This document shows positions 16,618-26,512 of a DNA stretch of 64,000 bases, piece after piece. Made by a program: the position numbers and the translations under genes. The DNA comes from Mucilaginibacter mallensis (GTDB taxonomy: Bacteria > Bacteroidota > Bacteroidia > Sphingobacteriales > Sphingobacteriaceae). The stretch is from positions 5,332,001-5,396,000 of the forward strand of contig NZ_LT629740.1 in NCBI RefSeq assembly GCF_900105165.1, read 5' to 3'. Each line of letters starts with the position of its first letter. Position 1 is the stretch's first letter. The notes under the pieces are model-generated. The model worked only from the letters and a program-made list of their open reading frames with translations, had not been told where the DNA came from and did not search any database.

Positions 16618-17336
16618 AAGGAATTATTGTTGATGATGAACCGCTGGCAAGGGAGGCTATACAGCTGTTAACTGCCAAGGTGCCGAATTTGGAGATCACA
16701 GCAACATTCAGCAGCGCCCTGGCCGCTTCAAAACACATCAATGAAACATCCGTTGACCTCATCTTTCTTGATATAGAAATGCCCGGAATGAACGGGATTG
16801 AATTTGCCAAAACCATTCCGGAGAAGACCCTCGTGATATTTACCACTGCCTATCCGGAATATGCTTTGGACGGATTTGAACTGGATGCTATTGACTACCT
16901 GATAAAACCGGTTAAGGAGGAGCGGTTTCAAAAAGCGGTCAACAAAGCCATTACCTACCACAAACTATTGGAGGGTGAGGTTTCCACCAGTGAAATACAA
17001 AATCAGGGAGATGACTATTTCTTCGTTAAATCGGAAAGAAAATTTATTAAAATATATTTTAAGGATATTCTTTTTATCGAAGGATTGAAAGACTATGTGG
17101 TGATGCAGACAGATAACCAGCGGATTATGACGGCAATGAATATTAAAACGATCCACGACCAGTTGCCTCAGCATATTTTTGTGAGGATCGGCAAGTCATA
17201 TGTGATCAACATAAAAGAGATTGCCTCTTTTGACAATAACACTGTAATGATCAGAAAATACGAAATTCCGATAGGCAATACGTACAGGAATTATTTTTTT
17301 GATAATTTCATAACAAAGAAAGTTATTGGCAGGTAA
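16614..17336 (+). CDS. LytTR family response regulator
   Basis: A 240-residue regulator: receiver domain at 1-120 with acidic pocket VDDEP, phospho-acceptor D53 in LIFLDIEMPGMNG and K at about 103 (YLIKPV); LytTR DNA-binding domain at about 138-235 (FFVKSERKFIKIYFKDILFIEG, HIFVRIGKSYVINIKEI). Translationally coupled to the LytS kinase. The phased 12-mer boxes in the divergent region upstream are its likely targets. Confidence 0.94.
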   Translation: MKGIIVDDEPLAREAIQLLTAKVPNLEITATFSSALAASKHINETSVDLIFLDIEMPGMNGIEFAKTIPEKTLVIFTTAYPEYALDGFELDAIDYLIKPVKEERFQKAVNKAITYHKLLEGEVSTSEIQNQGDDYFFVKSERKFIKIYFKDILFIEGLKDYVVMQTDNQRIMTAMNIKTIHDQLPQHIFVRIGKSYVINIKEIASFDNNTVMIRKYEIPIGNTYRNYFFDNFITKKVIGR

Positions 17337-17466
17337 TTCGACAGTTGGGAGAACCCTAAGCTGAATAGATTTAACAGATACTATTCCTGACGAGAGCGCT
17401 ATTTGAGGGGGTAATGTTTGTTTCAAAAAAGCGCTACCTTTACCCTCATCTATTAATAAATCATTT

Positions 17467-18069
17467 ATGGGTAGCAGAGAGCGGATGGAGCGTTTAAAAG
17501 CAGAGGTCCATAAACATATTCTTGATGCCGCAATGAGTATCGTCAAAAATGAAGGATGCGGGGCTCTAAGTATCAGGAAAATTGCCGAGACCATCGAATA
17601 TAGCCCACCTATTGTATATTCGCATTTCTTAAATAAGGAAGCGGTTCTGATCGAATTGTCGAAACAGGGTTTTACCATGCTGATTGATTGCATACAACAG
17701 CAGTTGATATTAGTAACCGATCCAAAAGAAAGGATGGAGGCAATGCTGATGGCCTTTCTCCATTTTGCCACAAAAGAAAACGAGCTTTACCAGTTAATGT
17801 ATACAGTGGGTACCGCTGTTGCAGATGTGGGAAAAGCATTCCCTGCGCTTGCAACATTTATTAATCTGTTCCGCGAAGAAATGCAGCAATTGGTAAAAGA
17901 AAATACCCTTACAGAAGAAACTTTCCGGTGTAATTACCTGATATGCATGTCTTTTGTGCATGGCCTGGTTAGTATAAATCGCTATTACAAAGACATAGAA
18001 CCGGCCATGAACAATATGGTATTGAAGAAAGCCATCGGCGGGATTATCAGCACGATTGAGCTTTCATAA
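17467..18069 (+). CDS. TetR family transcriptional regulator
   Basis: A 200-residue regulator with an N-terminal TetR helix-turn-helix (AAMSIVKNEGCGALSIRKIA, TIEYSPPIVYSHFLNKEAVL) and an all-helical ligand domain. Ligand and targets unknown. It is convergent with the GH97 gene and follows the LytTR gene after 130 bp, where GAGGGGGTAA and TTACCCTC form an inverted pair that could be its own operator. Confidence 0.88.
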   Translation: MGSRERMERLKAEVHKHILDAAMSIVKNEGCGALSIRKIAETIEYSPPIVYSHFLNKEAVLIELSKQGFTMLIDCIQQQLILVTDPKERMEAMLMAFLHFATKENELYQLMYTVGTAVADVGKAFPALATFINLFREEMQQLVKENTLTEETFRCNYLICMSFVHGLVSINRYYKDIEPAMNNMVLKKAIGGIISTIELS

Positions 18070-18082
18070 ACATTTTAAAATA

Positions 18083-19837
18083 TCATTCATATATCCTCAA
18101 AGCCACTCCTCCGCGTTTCTGAAGATTAAATGTTAGCAGGGATTCGATGTTTATCTTTTCAGTACGCTTCAAAACACTGTTACCCGGGCCATCCTCATAA
18201 ATTTCGGCCTCGTACCATTTCCCCCGTTGTAAAAAATCTGTAGCAATGGTGATTGAACGAGGGTCATCGTTTGTAATGGCCCCAACATACCATTCTTTCT
18301 TATTTTTCCGGGCCACTACAATATATTGCTCAGGTGCCCCTTGCGGCACTTTCGTTTGATCCCATACGGTAGGCAGTTTTTTCCAGAATTCTACTTCTGA
18401 CAAATCGGTATATTGTTGAGGACGATCATACCAGTAAAGAAACTGCCATGGGCTGAAATAAACAACAGACAAAGCTAATTGATGGCATTTGGTATTCTTA
18501 AGCCGTTTGTCCTGAAAACAAAAAGTGTAATCAGCCGGGCCTGCAATAAAACGTGTAAACGGAAGAATGGTATTATGAGTAGCATCCGGAAATTCTTCGT
18601 TTCCTCTTACGCCTTCCTGTGTAATTAAATTAGGGTATGTACGTTTATAGCCCGTTGGCGAATATTCATCATGTACATCAACCATCAAATGATGTGCAGC
18701 CGTTTTTTTTATAGCTCCATACAGCCAGTTGTCCCAGTAAAGGGTGCCTGTATTTACAAAACCGAATTTAACACCGGCAATACCCCATTTTTCATATAAT
18801 GAAAAAAGCGTATCCTGTTGCTTTTCCAGGGCACGGTGATTAACATACAGAATAACACCCTTATTTTTTGACCCGGCATAGCGAATAACTGCCTGCATAT
18901 CCAGATCATTTATAGGGTTTCGCTCGGGATCTACGTTTACGCGTGTGGCATCAGAACTATCCTTGTTTTCAGGGCCATACCATCCCGCATCAAATTCAAT
19001 AAACTGAATATCTTGCTTAACCGCAAAATCTATTAAATCCATTGCCCCTTTTGTTGACAGTGTCATTTCCCTGATTACTTTGCCTGGTTTTATCCAGCTG
19101 ATATCCTTCAGCTGGCCGCCCTCATTCAGATTGGAGATGAGAAAATTATTTTCCAATAGCTTGTTGGGTTCATCTGCAATTAGTATAGCCTGCCATTGGG
19201 TCGAAAATTCGGATCGGCCACCATTGGCAATACAGGCCCAGATCCCGCCGGGTAAGGTAATGGTAAGTGGCAGCGTAATGCCCGGCTGCAAGCGCTTTAA
19301 GGGCTGCAATTTATATATACCCTGTGCATGATCGGTGCAATAACCCTGGGTGCCTTCCGTGAATTGGAGAGCCGGAAAAGACGCTTTATAATCTATTAAA
19401 GGAGCATTTAACTGCGCAGTATCTGAGCTGTTTACATGATCCGGAAAAGAATAGCGCAAGCCAATCCCTTCATTATAGGCGCGTATGATAAATTGAAAAT
19501 CTGTTTGTTTATCTGGTTTGCGCAGGGTAAGGATAAGCTCGTTATAGTTGTCGTGAATAATAGATTGCTCACCGGCTACCGGCCGCCAGGATCCGTGATG
19601 GCGGGAGCGCTGCACTTTGACCAATTCCATATTCCCGGCATTATTGCCACTATCAACACTTGCCAGTATCACCGGCTGATCATGATAAAAAATCTGGTAA
19701 CCCGGACCACCAACATTATGCAGAGAAAACTGAAATCGTACCTTTCCATCGGGTGAAAGCAGGCCGGGGTCCGTTTGCGACTTGCTAACAGAAGGACAGA
19801 TCATCACAATAAATAATAATATTTTTATATAGTTCAT
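18083..19837 (-). CDS. Glycoside hydrolase family 97 (alpha-glucosidase or alpha-galactosidase)
   Basis: A 584-residue secreted enzyme, started at the ATG at 19837, which gives a good signal peptide (MNYIKILLFIVMICPSVSKS); the longer start adds non-signal residues. N-terminal beta-sandwich (LLSPDGKVRFQF), then a TIM-barrel with FIEFDAGWYGP, GVKFGFVN, MVDVHDEYSPTGYKRTYPN, TQEGVRGNEEFP and a C-terminal beta domain. GH97 has inverting and retaining branches; an Asp at residue 390 (VHDEY) may be the nucleophile of the retaining alpha-galactosidase type, but I could not align this rigorously. Last gene of the SusC/SusD locus. Confidence 0.88.
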   Translation of the reverse strand: MNYIKILLFIVMICPSVSKSQTDPGLLSPDGKVRFQFSLHNVGGPGYQIFYHDQPVILASVDSGNNAGNMELVKVQRSRHHGSWRPVAGEQSIIHDNYNELILTLRKPDKQTDFQFIIRAYNEGIGLRYSFPDHVNSSDTAQLNAPLIDYKASFPALQFTEGTQGYCTDHAQGIYKLQPLKRLQPGITLPLTITLPGGIWACIANGGRSEFSTQWQAILIADEPNKLLENNFLISNLNEGGQLKDISWIKPGKVIREMTLSTKGAMDLIDFAVKQDIQFIEFDAGWYGPENKDSSDATRVNVDPERNPINDLDMQAVIRYAGSKNKGVILYVNHRALEKQQDTLFSLYEKWGIAGVKFGFVNTGTLYWDNWLYGAIKKTAAHHLMVDVHDEYSPTGYKRTYPNLITQEGVRGNEEFPDATHNTILPFTRFIAGPADYTFCFQDKRLKNTKCHQLALSVVYFSPWQFLYWYDRPQQYTDLSEVEFWKKLPTVWDQTKVPQGAPEQYIVVARKNKKEWYVGAITNDDPRSITIATDFLQRGKWYEAEIYEDGPGNSVLKRTEKINIESLLTFNLQKRGGVALRIYE

Positions 19838-20038
19838 CGCTGCATTATAATTAAACAATGATATTAATTTTCGGCATGATACATACTCCATATCATGTCC
19901 TGGTTTTACTTGTCGTTAATATCTTTCTTAAACCTTAATTGCCATTTTACAAGCTACGAGAGGTTGGGTTCCTCGCATCCGGGAAAATGGCAATATTCGG
20001 AAAGCATTCAACTATCATCCTGAAACAGGCGTTACCAA
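19838..20038. other. Spacer with a nested inverted repeat
   Basis: ATTGCCATTTT at 19938-19948 pairs with AAAATGGCAAT at 19984-19994, enclosing a second CGAG/CTCG stem. No clear T-run follows, so this may be an RNA processing or translational element between the metallophosphoesterase and GH97 genes, not a classic terminator. Confidence 0.35.
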
Positions 20039-20899
20039 CTAAAATGTATGCGGTATATACTTATTTTCAACAGTACCGTCTTCATATAATTCAAGCATAG
20101 CATAGCCCGGCGGCGTTTCCAGATAATAGCCAGGTCCGGCTGATTCAGCATCGCCTTTTCCCCACCAGAAACCGCTCATAGCCCCGTTGCAGCAATATAA
20201 AACATCGTTATATTGGGTATGATCAGACAAGTGGTTATGTCCGCTTAAACAAATTTTTACTTTATCGCGATGTTTGTAGAATAGGTTTTTCAATTTCTTG
20301 CAATCGGAATGGCCACCGCCTACCAGCACCTCTGTAGTACCTAAAATTGGAAAATGGGACATAAGCAATGTAGGTTCAGCTGCAGGTATTTTTTCCAGCT
20401 CATCCTCAAGCCACTTAAACTGCTCCTCATCCAGAGAAATATTGCTATTGTTGCCATCAAGTATAATAAAATGCCAATTCTTTTTGGTGAAGCTGTAGTA
20501 ACGGTTAGGAATGCCTAAACGCTTTACCACATAGTCTTTTCCATACATCTCGTCTGATTTATTGGGGGCTGCCCACCACGAATCGTGATTGCCGATGCAA
20601 CTATGCACTTCGTAGTCCTTTAGCTCTTTGATACAATCATCCCAGATGCTCCATAGCTTGATAACCTGATCCTGTTTTACGTTATCATAGGATGCATCCA
20701 TAATGGAGTCTCCTCCGTTTAAAAAGAAATCGGGTTTTTCCTTGGCTATAATTTGCTTTAAACAACTTTTAAACCTTTCAGGTGCATTACTCCCTTCAGC
20801 AATATGCACATCGGTTATATGTGCCACTTTTAATACAAGCTTACTTTTTTTAGCTTTAGCAGTTACCTCTGCAGCAGCAATATTGCTATTGCCTGCCAT
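20039..20899 (-). CDS. Metallophosphoesterase (calcineurin-like), apparently missing its Tat signal start
   Basis: A 286-residue calcineurin-like phosphoesterase: metal-site motifs HITDVHIAEG, NGGDSIMD, GNHDSWW and LSGHNHLSDH are all present. The first in-frame ATG (20899) leaves an N-terminus without signal. Upstream in the same frame the codons read N-D-T-E-R-R-D-V-L-K-K-V-G-I-L-A-A-A-G-L, an ideal twin-arginine signal, but with no start codon before the in-frame stop; the only ATG there, at 20958, is out of frame. Removing five bases from the AGAGAAGAGA tract would yield MTRRDVLKKVG. Either a frameshift has damaged export or the base sequence has an indel. Confidence 0.85.
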   Translation of the reverse strand: MAGNSNIAAAEVTAKAKKSKLVLKVAHITDVHIAEGSNAPERFKSCLKQIIAKEKPDFFLNGGDSIMDASYDNVKQDQVIKLWSIWDDCIKELKDYEVHSCIGNHDSWWAAPNKSDEMYGKDYVVKRLGIPNRYYSFTKKNWHFIILDGNNSNISLDEEQFKWLEDELEKIPAAEPTLLMSHFPILGTTEVLVGGGHSDCKKLKNLFYKHRDKVKICLSGHNHLSDHTQYNDVLYCCNGAMSGFWWGKGDAESAGPGYYLETPPGYAMLELYEDGTVENKYIPHTF

Positions 20900-21000
20900 A
20901 AGGCCTGCTGCAGCCAGTATACCAACCTTTTTTAAAACATCTCTTCTCTCCGTGTCATTTAATTTTTATATTATTAAAGCTTTATTAGTGCTATTTTGAA

Positions 21001-21025
21001 AAAAGGACCGCAGCTACTGCGGCCC
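21001..21025 (-). terminator. Terminator after susD
   Basis: Nine-bp stem (21005-21013 with 21017-21025), 3-nt loop and a T-run on the minus strand. Pairing is complete only in the minus-strand RNA (one G-U), which fixes its direction. It would separate SusC/SusD expression from the metallophosphoesterase and GH97 genes. Confidence 0.7.
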
Positions 21026-21080
21026 TTGATCAACTATTCACACCATTCAAAAAAAAATTCTTATTTAATATGCTTTGCGT

Positions 21081-22841
21081 TTACCAGCCAGGGTTTTGCG
21101 TTAGCTTTGGATTAAGCTGCAGCTCCTGAGTTGGTAAGGGAAATAAATAGTTTTTCGGATCTGTAAATGTTTTTACCAGGGTAGGGTTCACCACTACGTT
21201 TCCGTAGGTGCCATGACTTAAATAAATATCTGTGCCTACTACAAAATAAGAAACAGTTGCTACCGGATTGGCTGGCGCACTGGTTACCAGGGCAATATCG
21301 GCCACCCCGTCCCCATTCAGATCATACGTTCCTAATGCCGGGAAATACATGCCTGTAAATTGCTGTGCTAACAACGGCCCGCTTTTCCAACGCATCAGGT
21401 CGTCATAACGGAAGCCTTCGCAGGCTAATTCCACCCGTCGCTCGCGGCGAATTTCAAGAAGCACATTTTGCAATGAGCCGGATACATTAGGATAACTTGC
21501 TGCTAATACCGGGTCTATCGGTACATTCATCATCAGGTGCGGCATGCCTACCCTGTCGCGAAGCAAATTAATAGTCATATCCAGGTCGGCCTGTGTAAAT
21601 GTACCAACTCCGGCATTTGCTAATTCGGCTTTTGTCTCCGCATAAATAAGTAACATTTCTCCATAACGGAAATTGATCCCTGCATTATAATTGCTATTCC
21701 ATCCAGGGGTAGCAGGATCGTAATATTTTATCTGCAGATAACCGGTGGGGGCATTACCTAAAGTTTTTGTACCCTTCAAATTGCCATCAGTTGCAGTGGC
21801 TTGTAAAACGGTTTGCATCATCCTCGGATCGCGATTATTAAACTCTCCTTTGATCATCATCGTATCATGACCCGGTACAGCGGTAAATGGAGTACCATCA
21901 GTCATCAGGTATGAGTTCATCAACCCTTTTGTCAGCCCCAGTCCATAACCAGTCATATATCCATCAAGCGCTGTAAAGTTATGCAGGGTACTACTGTAAT
22001 AAGAGCCTAATATTACTTCTGAAGTAGCCTGTGCATCTGTGGGATTATAAAACAAAAACAGGTTCTGATAATCCTGAGTTGGATGGTTGGTAGTGTATAG
22101 CTTAAAATTACCACTTTGCATTATAGCCAGCGCAGCGCTATCGGCAGTTTTTAAAAAGGGCTGGCCGCCTGTTATTCCCTGATATTGTCTAAATGTACCT
22201 TCGTGCAGCCCTACTCTTGCCATCAAAGCCAATGCCACCCATTTGGTGATGGTACCGGAAGGCCCGGTAGGATTAATATTATTTACTGCAAATTTTAGGT
22301 CGGCCATCACCGAGTCCATTACTAATTGCCTGGAGTCTCTCGCTTTGTATAAATCGGCATTATCAGCTGGGTTTATGGTTGATCCATACCACGGTACGGC
22401 GCCAAACTGTTTTACCTTATCAAAATAAAACCATGCCCTAAAAAATCTTGCTACACCAACATAATGGTTTTTTATGGCCTGCGATGCATTCGCTTTTTGA
22501 TAGTTTTGCAAAAAATAGTTCACGTCCGTTAAATAGGTCCATGTCCAGCCTGCCGAGCTGGCGGTGATAGGTAAAATTAACTGGCCGGCTACAACTTTAT
22601 TGAAAGGGTTACTGTCGTAATTATCGCTCTGCTGATCATTCAATGCCACTGAAGTAATACCAGGAACATAGGAATAAAATCCGTTAGCGTAGGTATTTAA
22701 GTCGGTAGCATTGTTAAAAAAACTTTCTTGTGTTAGGCTTGATACTGGGTACCGGGTCAGAAAACTATCTTTCTTGCACGAGTATAATGACAGGATACTT
22801 ATCATTATACAACTTAGAGTAATTATATAAATCTTTTTCAT
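21081..22841 (-). CDS. SusD/RagB family outer-membrane lipoprotein
   Basis: A 586-residue lipoprotein, started at the ATG at 22841 because that gives a lipobox signal (ILSLYSC-KKDSF). SusD features: FNNATDLNTYANGFYSYVP near the N-terminus, YVGVARFFRAWFYFDKVKQFG (TPR-like helices), GEMLLIYAETKAELAN, ELACEGFRYDDLMRW and YLFPLPTQELQLNPKLTQNPGW at the C-terminus. It caps the SusC transporter encoded 23 bp upstream and binds the glycan. Substrate not readable. Confidence 0.95.
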   Translation of the reverse strand: MKKIYIITLSCIMISILSLYSCKKDSFLTRYPVSSLTQESFFNNATDLNTYANGFYSYVPGITSVALNDQQSDNYDSNPFNKVVAGQLILPITASSAGWTWTYLTDVNYFLQNYQKANASQAIKNHYVGVARFFRAWFYFDKVKQFGAVPWYGSTINPADNADLYKARDSRQLVMDSVMADLKFAVNNINPTGPSGTITKWVALALMARVGLHEGTFRQYQGITGGQPFLKTADSAALAIMQSGNFKLYTTNHPTQDYQNLFLFYNPTDAQATSEVILGSYYSSTLHNFTALDGYMTGYGLGLTKGLMNSYLMTDGTPFTAVPGHDTMMIKGEFNNRDPRMMQTVLQATATDGNLKGTKTLGNAPTGYLQIKYYDPATPGWNSNYNAGINFRYGEMLLIYAETKAELANAGVGTFTQADLDMTINLLRDRVGMPHLMMNVPIDPVLAASYPNVSGSLQNVLLEIRRERRVELACEGFRYDDLMRWKSGPLLAQQFTGMYFPALGTYDLNGDGVADIALVTSAPANPVATVSYFVVGTDIYLSHGTYGNVVVNPTLVKTFTDPKNYLFPLPTQELQLNPKLTQNPGW

Positions 22842-22864
22842 CGTAATAGGCTTTGAACTAAACA

Positions 22865-25800
22865 TTAAAATTTTGCACTTAAACCGAATGAATATTCGCG
22901 TTGGAAGGGATATACTTTCCCTGAACCCCAGGAACCATTCAATCCTTCCGGATCAAAACCCTGTGGTAGTTTATCAGATTCCCAAAGATCCTCTCCGCTA
23001 AAATAAACCCGTATTTTATCAACGCCTATCTTTTTTAACAGCGGGGTTGGGATGGAATACCCAACAGTTAAGTTTTTAAGACGTATATAGGCTGCACTAT
23101 AAATGTACCTGGTTTGTGGAATGGCCAAATCCTGATAATTACCAGCGTCATCACGCCAGCCCTTCAAACTCGGGAAGAAAGCGTTTGGGTTCTGTGGCGT
23201 CCAGGTATTGTTTAATATAGTTGTATTCAAATTTTCATATGGTGCAAAAAACAGGCTCCAGTAATATCCTTCACTAGGCACGAAAGTCTCTTTTCCTACC
23301 CCCTGGAAGAAAATACTGAAATCAAAATCATTCCAGGAAAAATTCCCGCCGGCACCAAAATTGTAGCGTGGTGAGGTATTCCCGATCACTTTGGCATCAC
23401 CAGGATTAGATACCGTACCATTACCAAAAGTAATTTTGCCATCGTGGTTCAGGTCGGCATACTGCATTTCCCCTGCCTGGTTCATATTAGGATAATATCC
23501 CGCAAGCAGAGACTGGTCAGGAGCCGCTTTCGCAGCAGCATTTGTTTGAAATATTCCTACATCTGTTAACCCCCATACATCGCCCACGTGTTCTCCTACA
23601 TAATAATCACCATTATACCAGTTTCTGGTAGGGTTATTATACCGGGTAATTACTGTCTGAGAATCCCAAACGTTTGCCCGCAAACTATAATTGAAAGGTT
23701 TTCCTGCTAAATCAAATTTATCATTGTAGGTAAGGTTTATGTCCCATCCACTTGTTCTGAGATCAGCGGCATTTTCCAATGGCTGGGTTGCCCCTAATAC
23801 AGCCGGGAGTTGATACCCCTGTGTAATCATGTTTTTTGTATCACGCTGATACACATTAAAAGTAACATCCAATTTATGAAACAAACTGAAATCAACCCCG
23901 AGAACAGAATTGTAAATTTTTTCCCAGGTAAGTGACGATGATACTAAATTAGGGGGATAAACCGCTAAAGGTTGTATGCCGCCTAATACGTTGCTTACAT
24001 TACCTGAACTAAGCGTGGGAATAAAAGAATAGTTACCCAAACTCTGGTCATTCCCCAAAGAACCATAAGAGGCGCGAAGCTTTAGGTTATTCACAACATT
24101 GGTCAGGCTTTTAAAAAATGGTTCCTCTGATATTCTCCAACCCACGGAAGCCGAAGGGTTAAACGTATATTGGTTATTGATAGGAAAACGGGAAGACCCA
24201 TCATAGCGCCCATCCAATTCCAACAGGTATTTATTGTCATACATGTAATTCAGACGGGAGAAGGCTCCCCTTACAGCCCATTGATAACCACTGCCCGTAA
24301 CCGCAGGCGTAGTGCCTGTTGTCTGGCTCAGGTAACCTATGTCGCTGCTGATCAGGTTATCATTCTCCGCGGAAAAAGTATTATAATTATTTTCCTCCTG
24401 GTTAAAGCCGATCATTCCTTTGAAATAATGCTTACCAAAGGTCTTTTCATACTCCGTGTAAATATTGATCGCAGTGTATGAATTATCATCAGCCCATGCA
24501 GAAGCGTTACTATGGCCGGCATAGTATACTTGTTGGGTAGGTCCGGTTTCATAAGGGACCGCTACCTGGGATGTCTGATTGTAATCACTGGTAGACCTAA
24601 AAGTGTAATCACCTTTAATCCTCCATGTATCTTTAAAAAATGAAGTAGCAAAACCAATCGTGTTTTGTGGTTCATTTGTTACCGTGTTGCTACGGGCGCC
24701 ATCTTTCAGGAATCCTATAAGTGCTCCCGACTGGGTATAGGATCCGTCCGGGTTATATAATACATTTAATGAATTTTGCCTGCCTATTTCATGGTACAAG
24801 TCGCCTGTCGTATAGTCGGAGGTCCATAAAGAAGGGGCATTATAAATAGTGCGGTTATAAGCCGAATTAGTATAAACATGCAGCCAGCTTGTCAACTTAA
24901 AATCTAGCTTCGCACGCATGTTGAACCGGTTATAATAGTCAGGGTCATAACGAAATACTCCACCCTGGTTATTGTAGTCTGCTGAAACATAATAAGTGAT
25001 CTTGTCAGTCCCCCCACTTACACTAACGTTCTGGATCGAACTGGTATTAATGGGCTTATATAATACATTGAACCAGTTGGTATTCCCGAGGTAATCATAC
25101 TGAGTAGGATTATTAGGATCAACAATTGTTGCCGGCAGGCTGGAATTTTTTGACCGTGCATTGGCATAAGCAACCTGTGTACTATTATACATATTTACCC
25201 CATAGTATGCGGCATATGCCTGGTTCTTATAGCTAACTACGGTAGATGGGTCGGTTACTACATCGGGCAGATCGGTTATCTTGTGTAGCGCATAATTGAA
25301 ACTATAGGTGATCTTTGGATCTCCCTTTCTTCCTTCTTTTGTAGTGATCAGTACCACCCCAAATGCTGCGCGGGAACCGTAAACTGCGGAGGAAGCTGCA
25401 TCTTTTAGCACAGTTGCACTGGCTACATCGTCTGGGTTAATGTCGTTGATATTGGTTTCAATACCATCAACCAATATAAGTGGGCTCCCGCCATTAATAG
25501 AAGTAAAGCCCCATATATTAAAGGTAGCGGCTCTGCCGGGCTGGCCATCAGCAGAAGTAATGGTTAGGCCGGGTAGCTGCCCCATTAATCCTCTTCCAAT
25601 ATTGGGGATGGGCTTGTCTTCCAGTATCTCGCCCCCAATTGAGCTTACGGCCCCGGTAAGATTTACCTTTTTTTGACTGCCATAGCCTACTATCGTTATT
25701 TCATCTAAATTGGATTGATCTGGTTTAAGGGTGATATTGACTTCTTTTAGTTCGCCAACAACAACCTCTTGTTTTATAAAGCCTATAAACTTAAAAACGA

Positions 25801-26329
25801 TAACCTGATCACGCTCTGCCGCCAGCTTATAATTACCATTATTATCGGTAACCGTACCTTTTTGCGTGCCTTTAATAACAACATTTACACCAGGAAGCGG
25901 AAGCCCCTTATCATCAATTACTTTACCGGTAATATTTTGCGGTAGTTGTGATTGGGGCGACGGTGCTGGTTTTTCGCTGATAACGATTGTATTATCAACT
26001 ATTTCATAAACCAGCGGCTGATCTTTTAATAACAAGTCTAATGTTTGCCTGATCGTTCCATTCTGGACAGTTATGGTTACGGGGTGTGCATCTTTTAATA
26101 GTTTGCTTTCATACCAAAATACATAAGCACTTTGTTGCTTTATTTTGCCTATTACTTTTTCAATGGTTACATTTTTTTCAGATAGACTGATATTTTGCGC
26201 GTAAGTACTGGCAGATGCTCTGAGGCAAATAATTATTATTAAAAGCATCGTGATTTTCATAATCAGGAAAGTTTTAATTAATTGTCTTCGATTAATACGC
26301 AGAAGACCCGGAAGCGTATAAAAATTCAT
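22865..26329 (-). CDS. SusC/RagA TonB-linked outer-membrane transporter with STN signalling domain
   Basis: A 1154-residue transporter. After a signal region (MKITMLLIIIICLRASASTYA at about 24) comes an STN domain at about 46-120 (KVIGKIKQQSAYVFWYESKLL), a CarboxypepD_reg-like domain at about 133-210 (ITGKVIDDKGLPLPGVNV), the plug (GSQKKVNLTGAVSSI; LVDGIETNINDINPDD; AVYGSRAAFGVVLITTK) and a long barrel ending YSFGLSAKF. The STN domain is the part that signals to FecR, matching the FecR gene upstream. Forms a core pair with SusD. Confidence 0.96.
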   Translation of the reverse strand: MNFYTLPGLLRINRRQLIKTFLIMKITMLLIIIICLRASASTYAQNISLSEKNVTIEKVIGKIKQQSAYVFWYESKLLKDAHPVTITVQNGTIRQTLDLLLKDQPLVYEIVDNTIVISEKPAPSPQSQLPQNITGKVIDDKGLPLPGVNVVIKGTQKGTVTDNNGNYKLAAERDQVIVFKFIGFIKQEVVVGELKEVNITLKPDQSNLDEITIVGYGSQKKVNLTGAVSSIGGEILEDKPIPNIGRGLMGQLPGLTITSADGQPGRAATFNIWGFTSINGGSPLILVDGIETNINDINPDDVASATVLKDAASSAVYGSRAAFGVVLITTKEGRKGDPKITYSFNYALHKITDLPDVVTDPSTVVSYKNQAYAAYYGVNMYNSTQVAYANARSKNSSLPATIVDPNNPTQYDYLGNTNWFNVLYKPINTSSIQNVSVSGGTDKITYYVSADYNNQGGVFRYDPDYYNRFNMRAKLDFKLTSWLHVYTNSAYNRTIYNAPSLWTSDYTTGDLYHEIGRQNSLNVLYNPDGSYTQSGALIGFLKDGARSNTVTNEPQNTIGFATSFFKDTWRIKGDYTFRSTSDYNQTSQVAVPYETGPTQQVYYAGHSNASAWADDNSYTAINIYTEYEKTFGKHYFKGMIGFNQEENNYNTFSAENDNLISSDIGYLSQTTGTTPAVTGSGYQWAVRGAFSRLNYMYDNKYLLELDGRYDGSSRFPINNQYTFNPSASVGWRISEEPFFKSLTNVVNNLKLRASYGSLGNDQSLGNYSFIPTLSSGNVSNVLGGIQPLAVYPPNLVSSSLTWEKIYNSVLGVDFSLFHKLDVTFNVYQRDTKNMITQGYQLPAVLGATQPLENAADLRTSGWDINLTYNDKFDLAGKPFNYSLRANVWDSQTVITRYNNPTRNWYNGDYYVGEHVGDVWGLTDVGIFQTNAAAKAAPDQSLLAGYYPNMNQAGEMQYADLNHDGKITFGNGTVSNPGDAKVIGNTSPRYNFGAGGNFSWNDFDFSIFFQGVGKETFVPSEGYYWSLFFAPYENLNTTILNNTWTPQNPNAFFPSLKGWRDDAGNYQDLAIPQTRYIYSAAYIRLKNLTVGYSIPTPLLKKIGVDKIRVYFSGEDLWESDKLPQGFDPEGLNGSWGSGKVYPFQREYSFGLSAKF

Positions 26330-26512
26330 ACTTTTGTTATGTTTGGGTTAATTCAATAATGTCTGTCGCAAGATTTTTTTTTCGCTTTGGCGAAAGGTTG
26401 GCCCAACATTCGCCGGCAGTGTTTGCAGCACTTCCGGCTTTTTTATGAACCACCTGAAAGGTGTCTATCTTTTCATCGTAAGAGTAATTAAGTAGTTAGT
26501 TAGCATTAGGGT

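Noticed and set aside
17196-17771. 191-codon minus-strand frame opposite the LytTR and TetR genes
   Set aside because: It spans two convincing plus-strand genes and an intergenic gap and has no domain wording.
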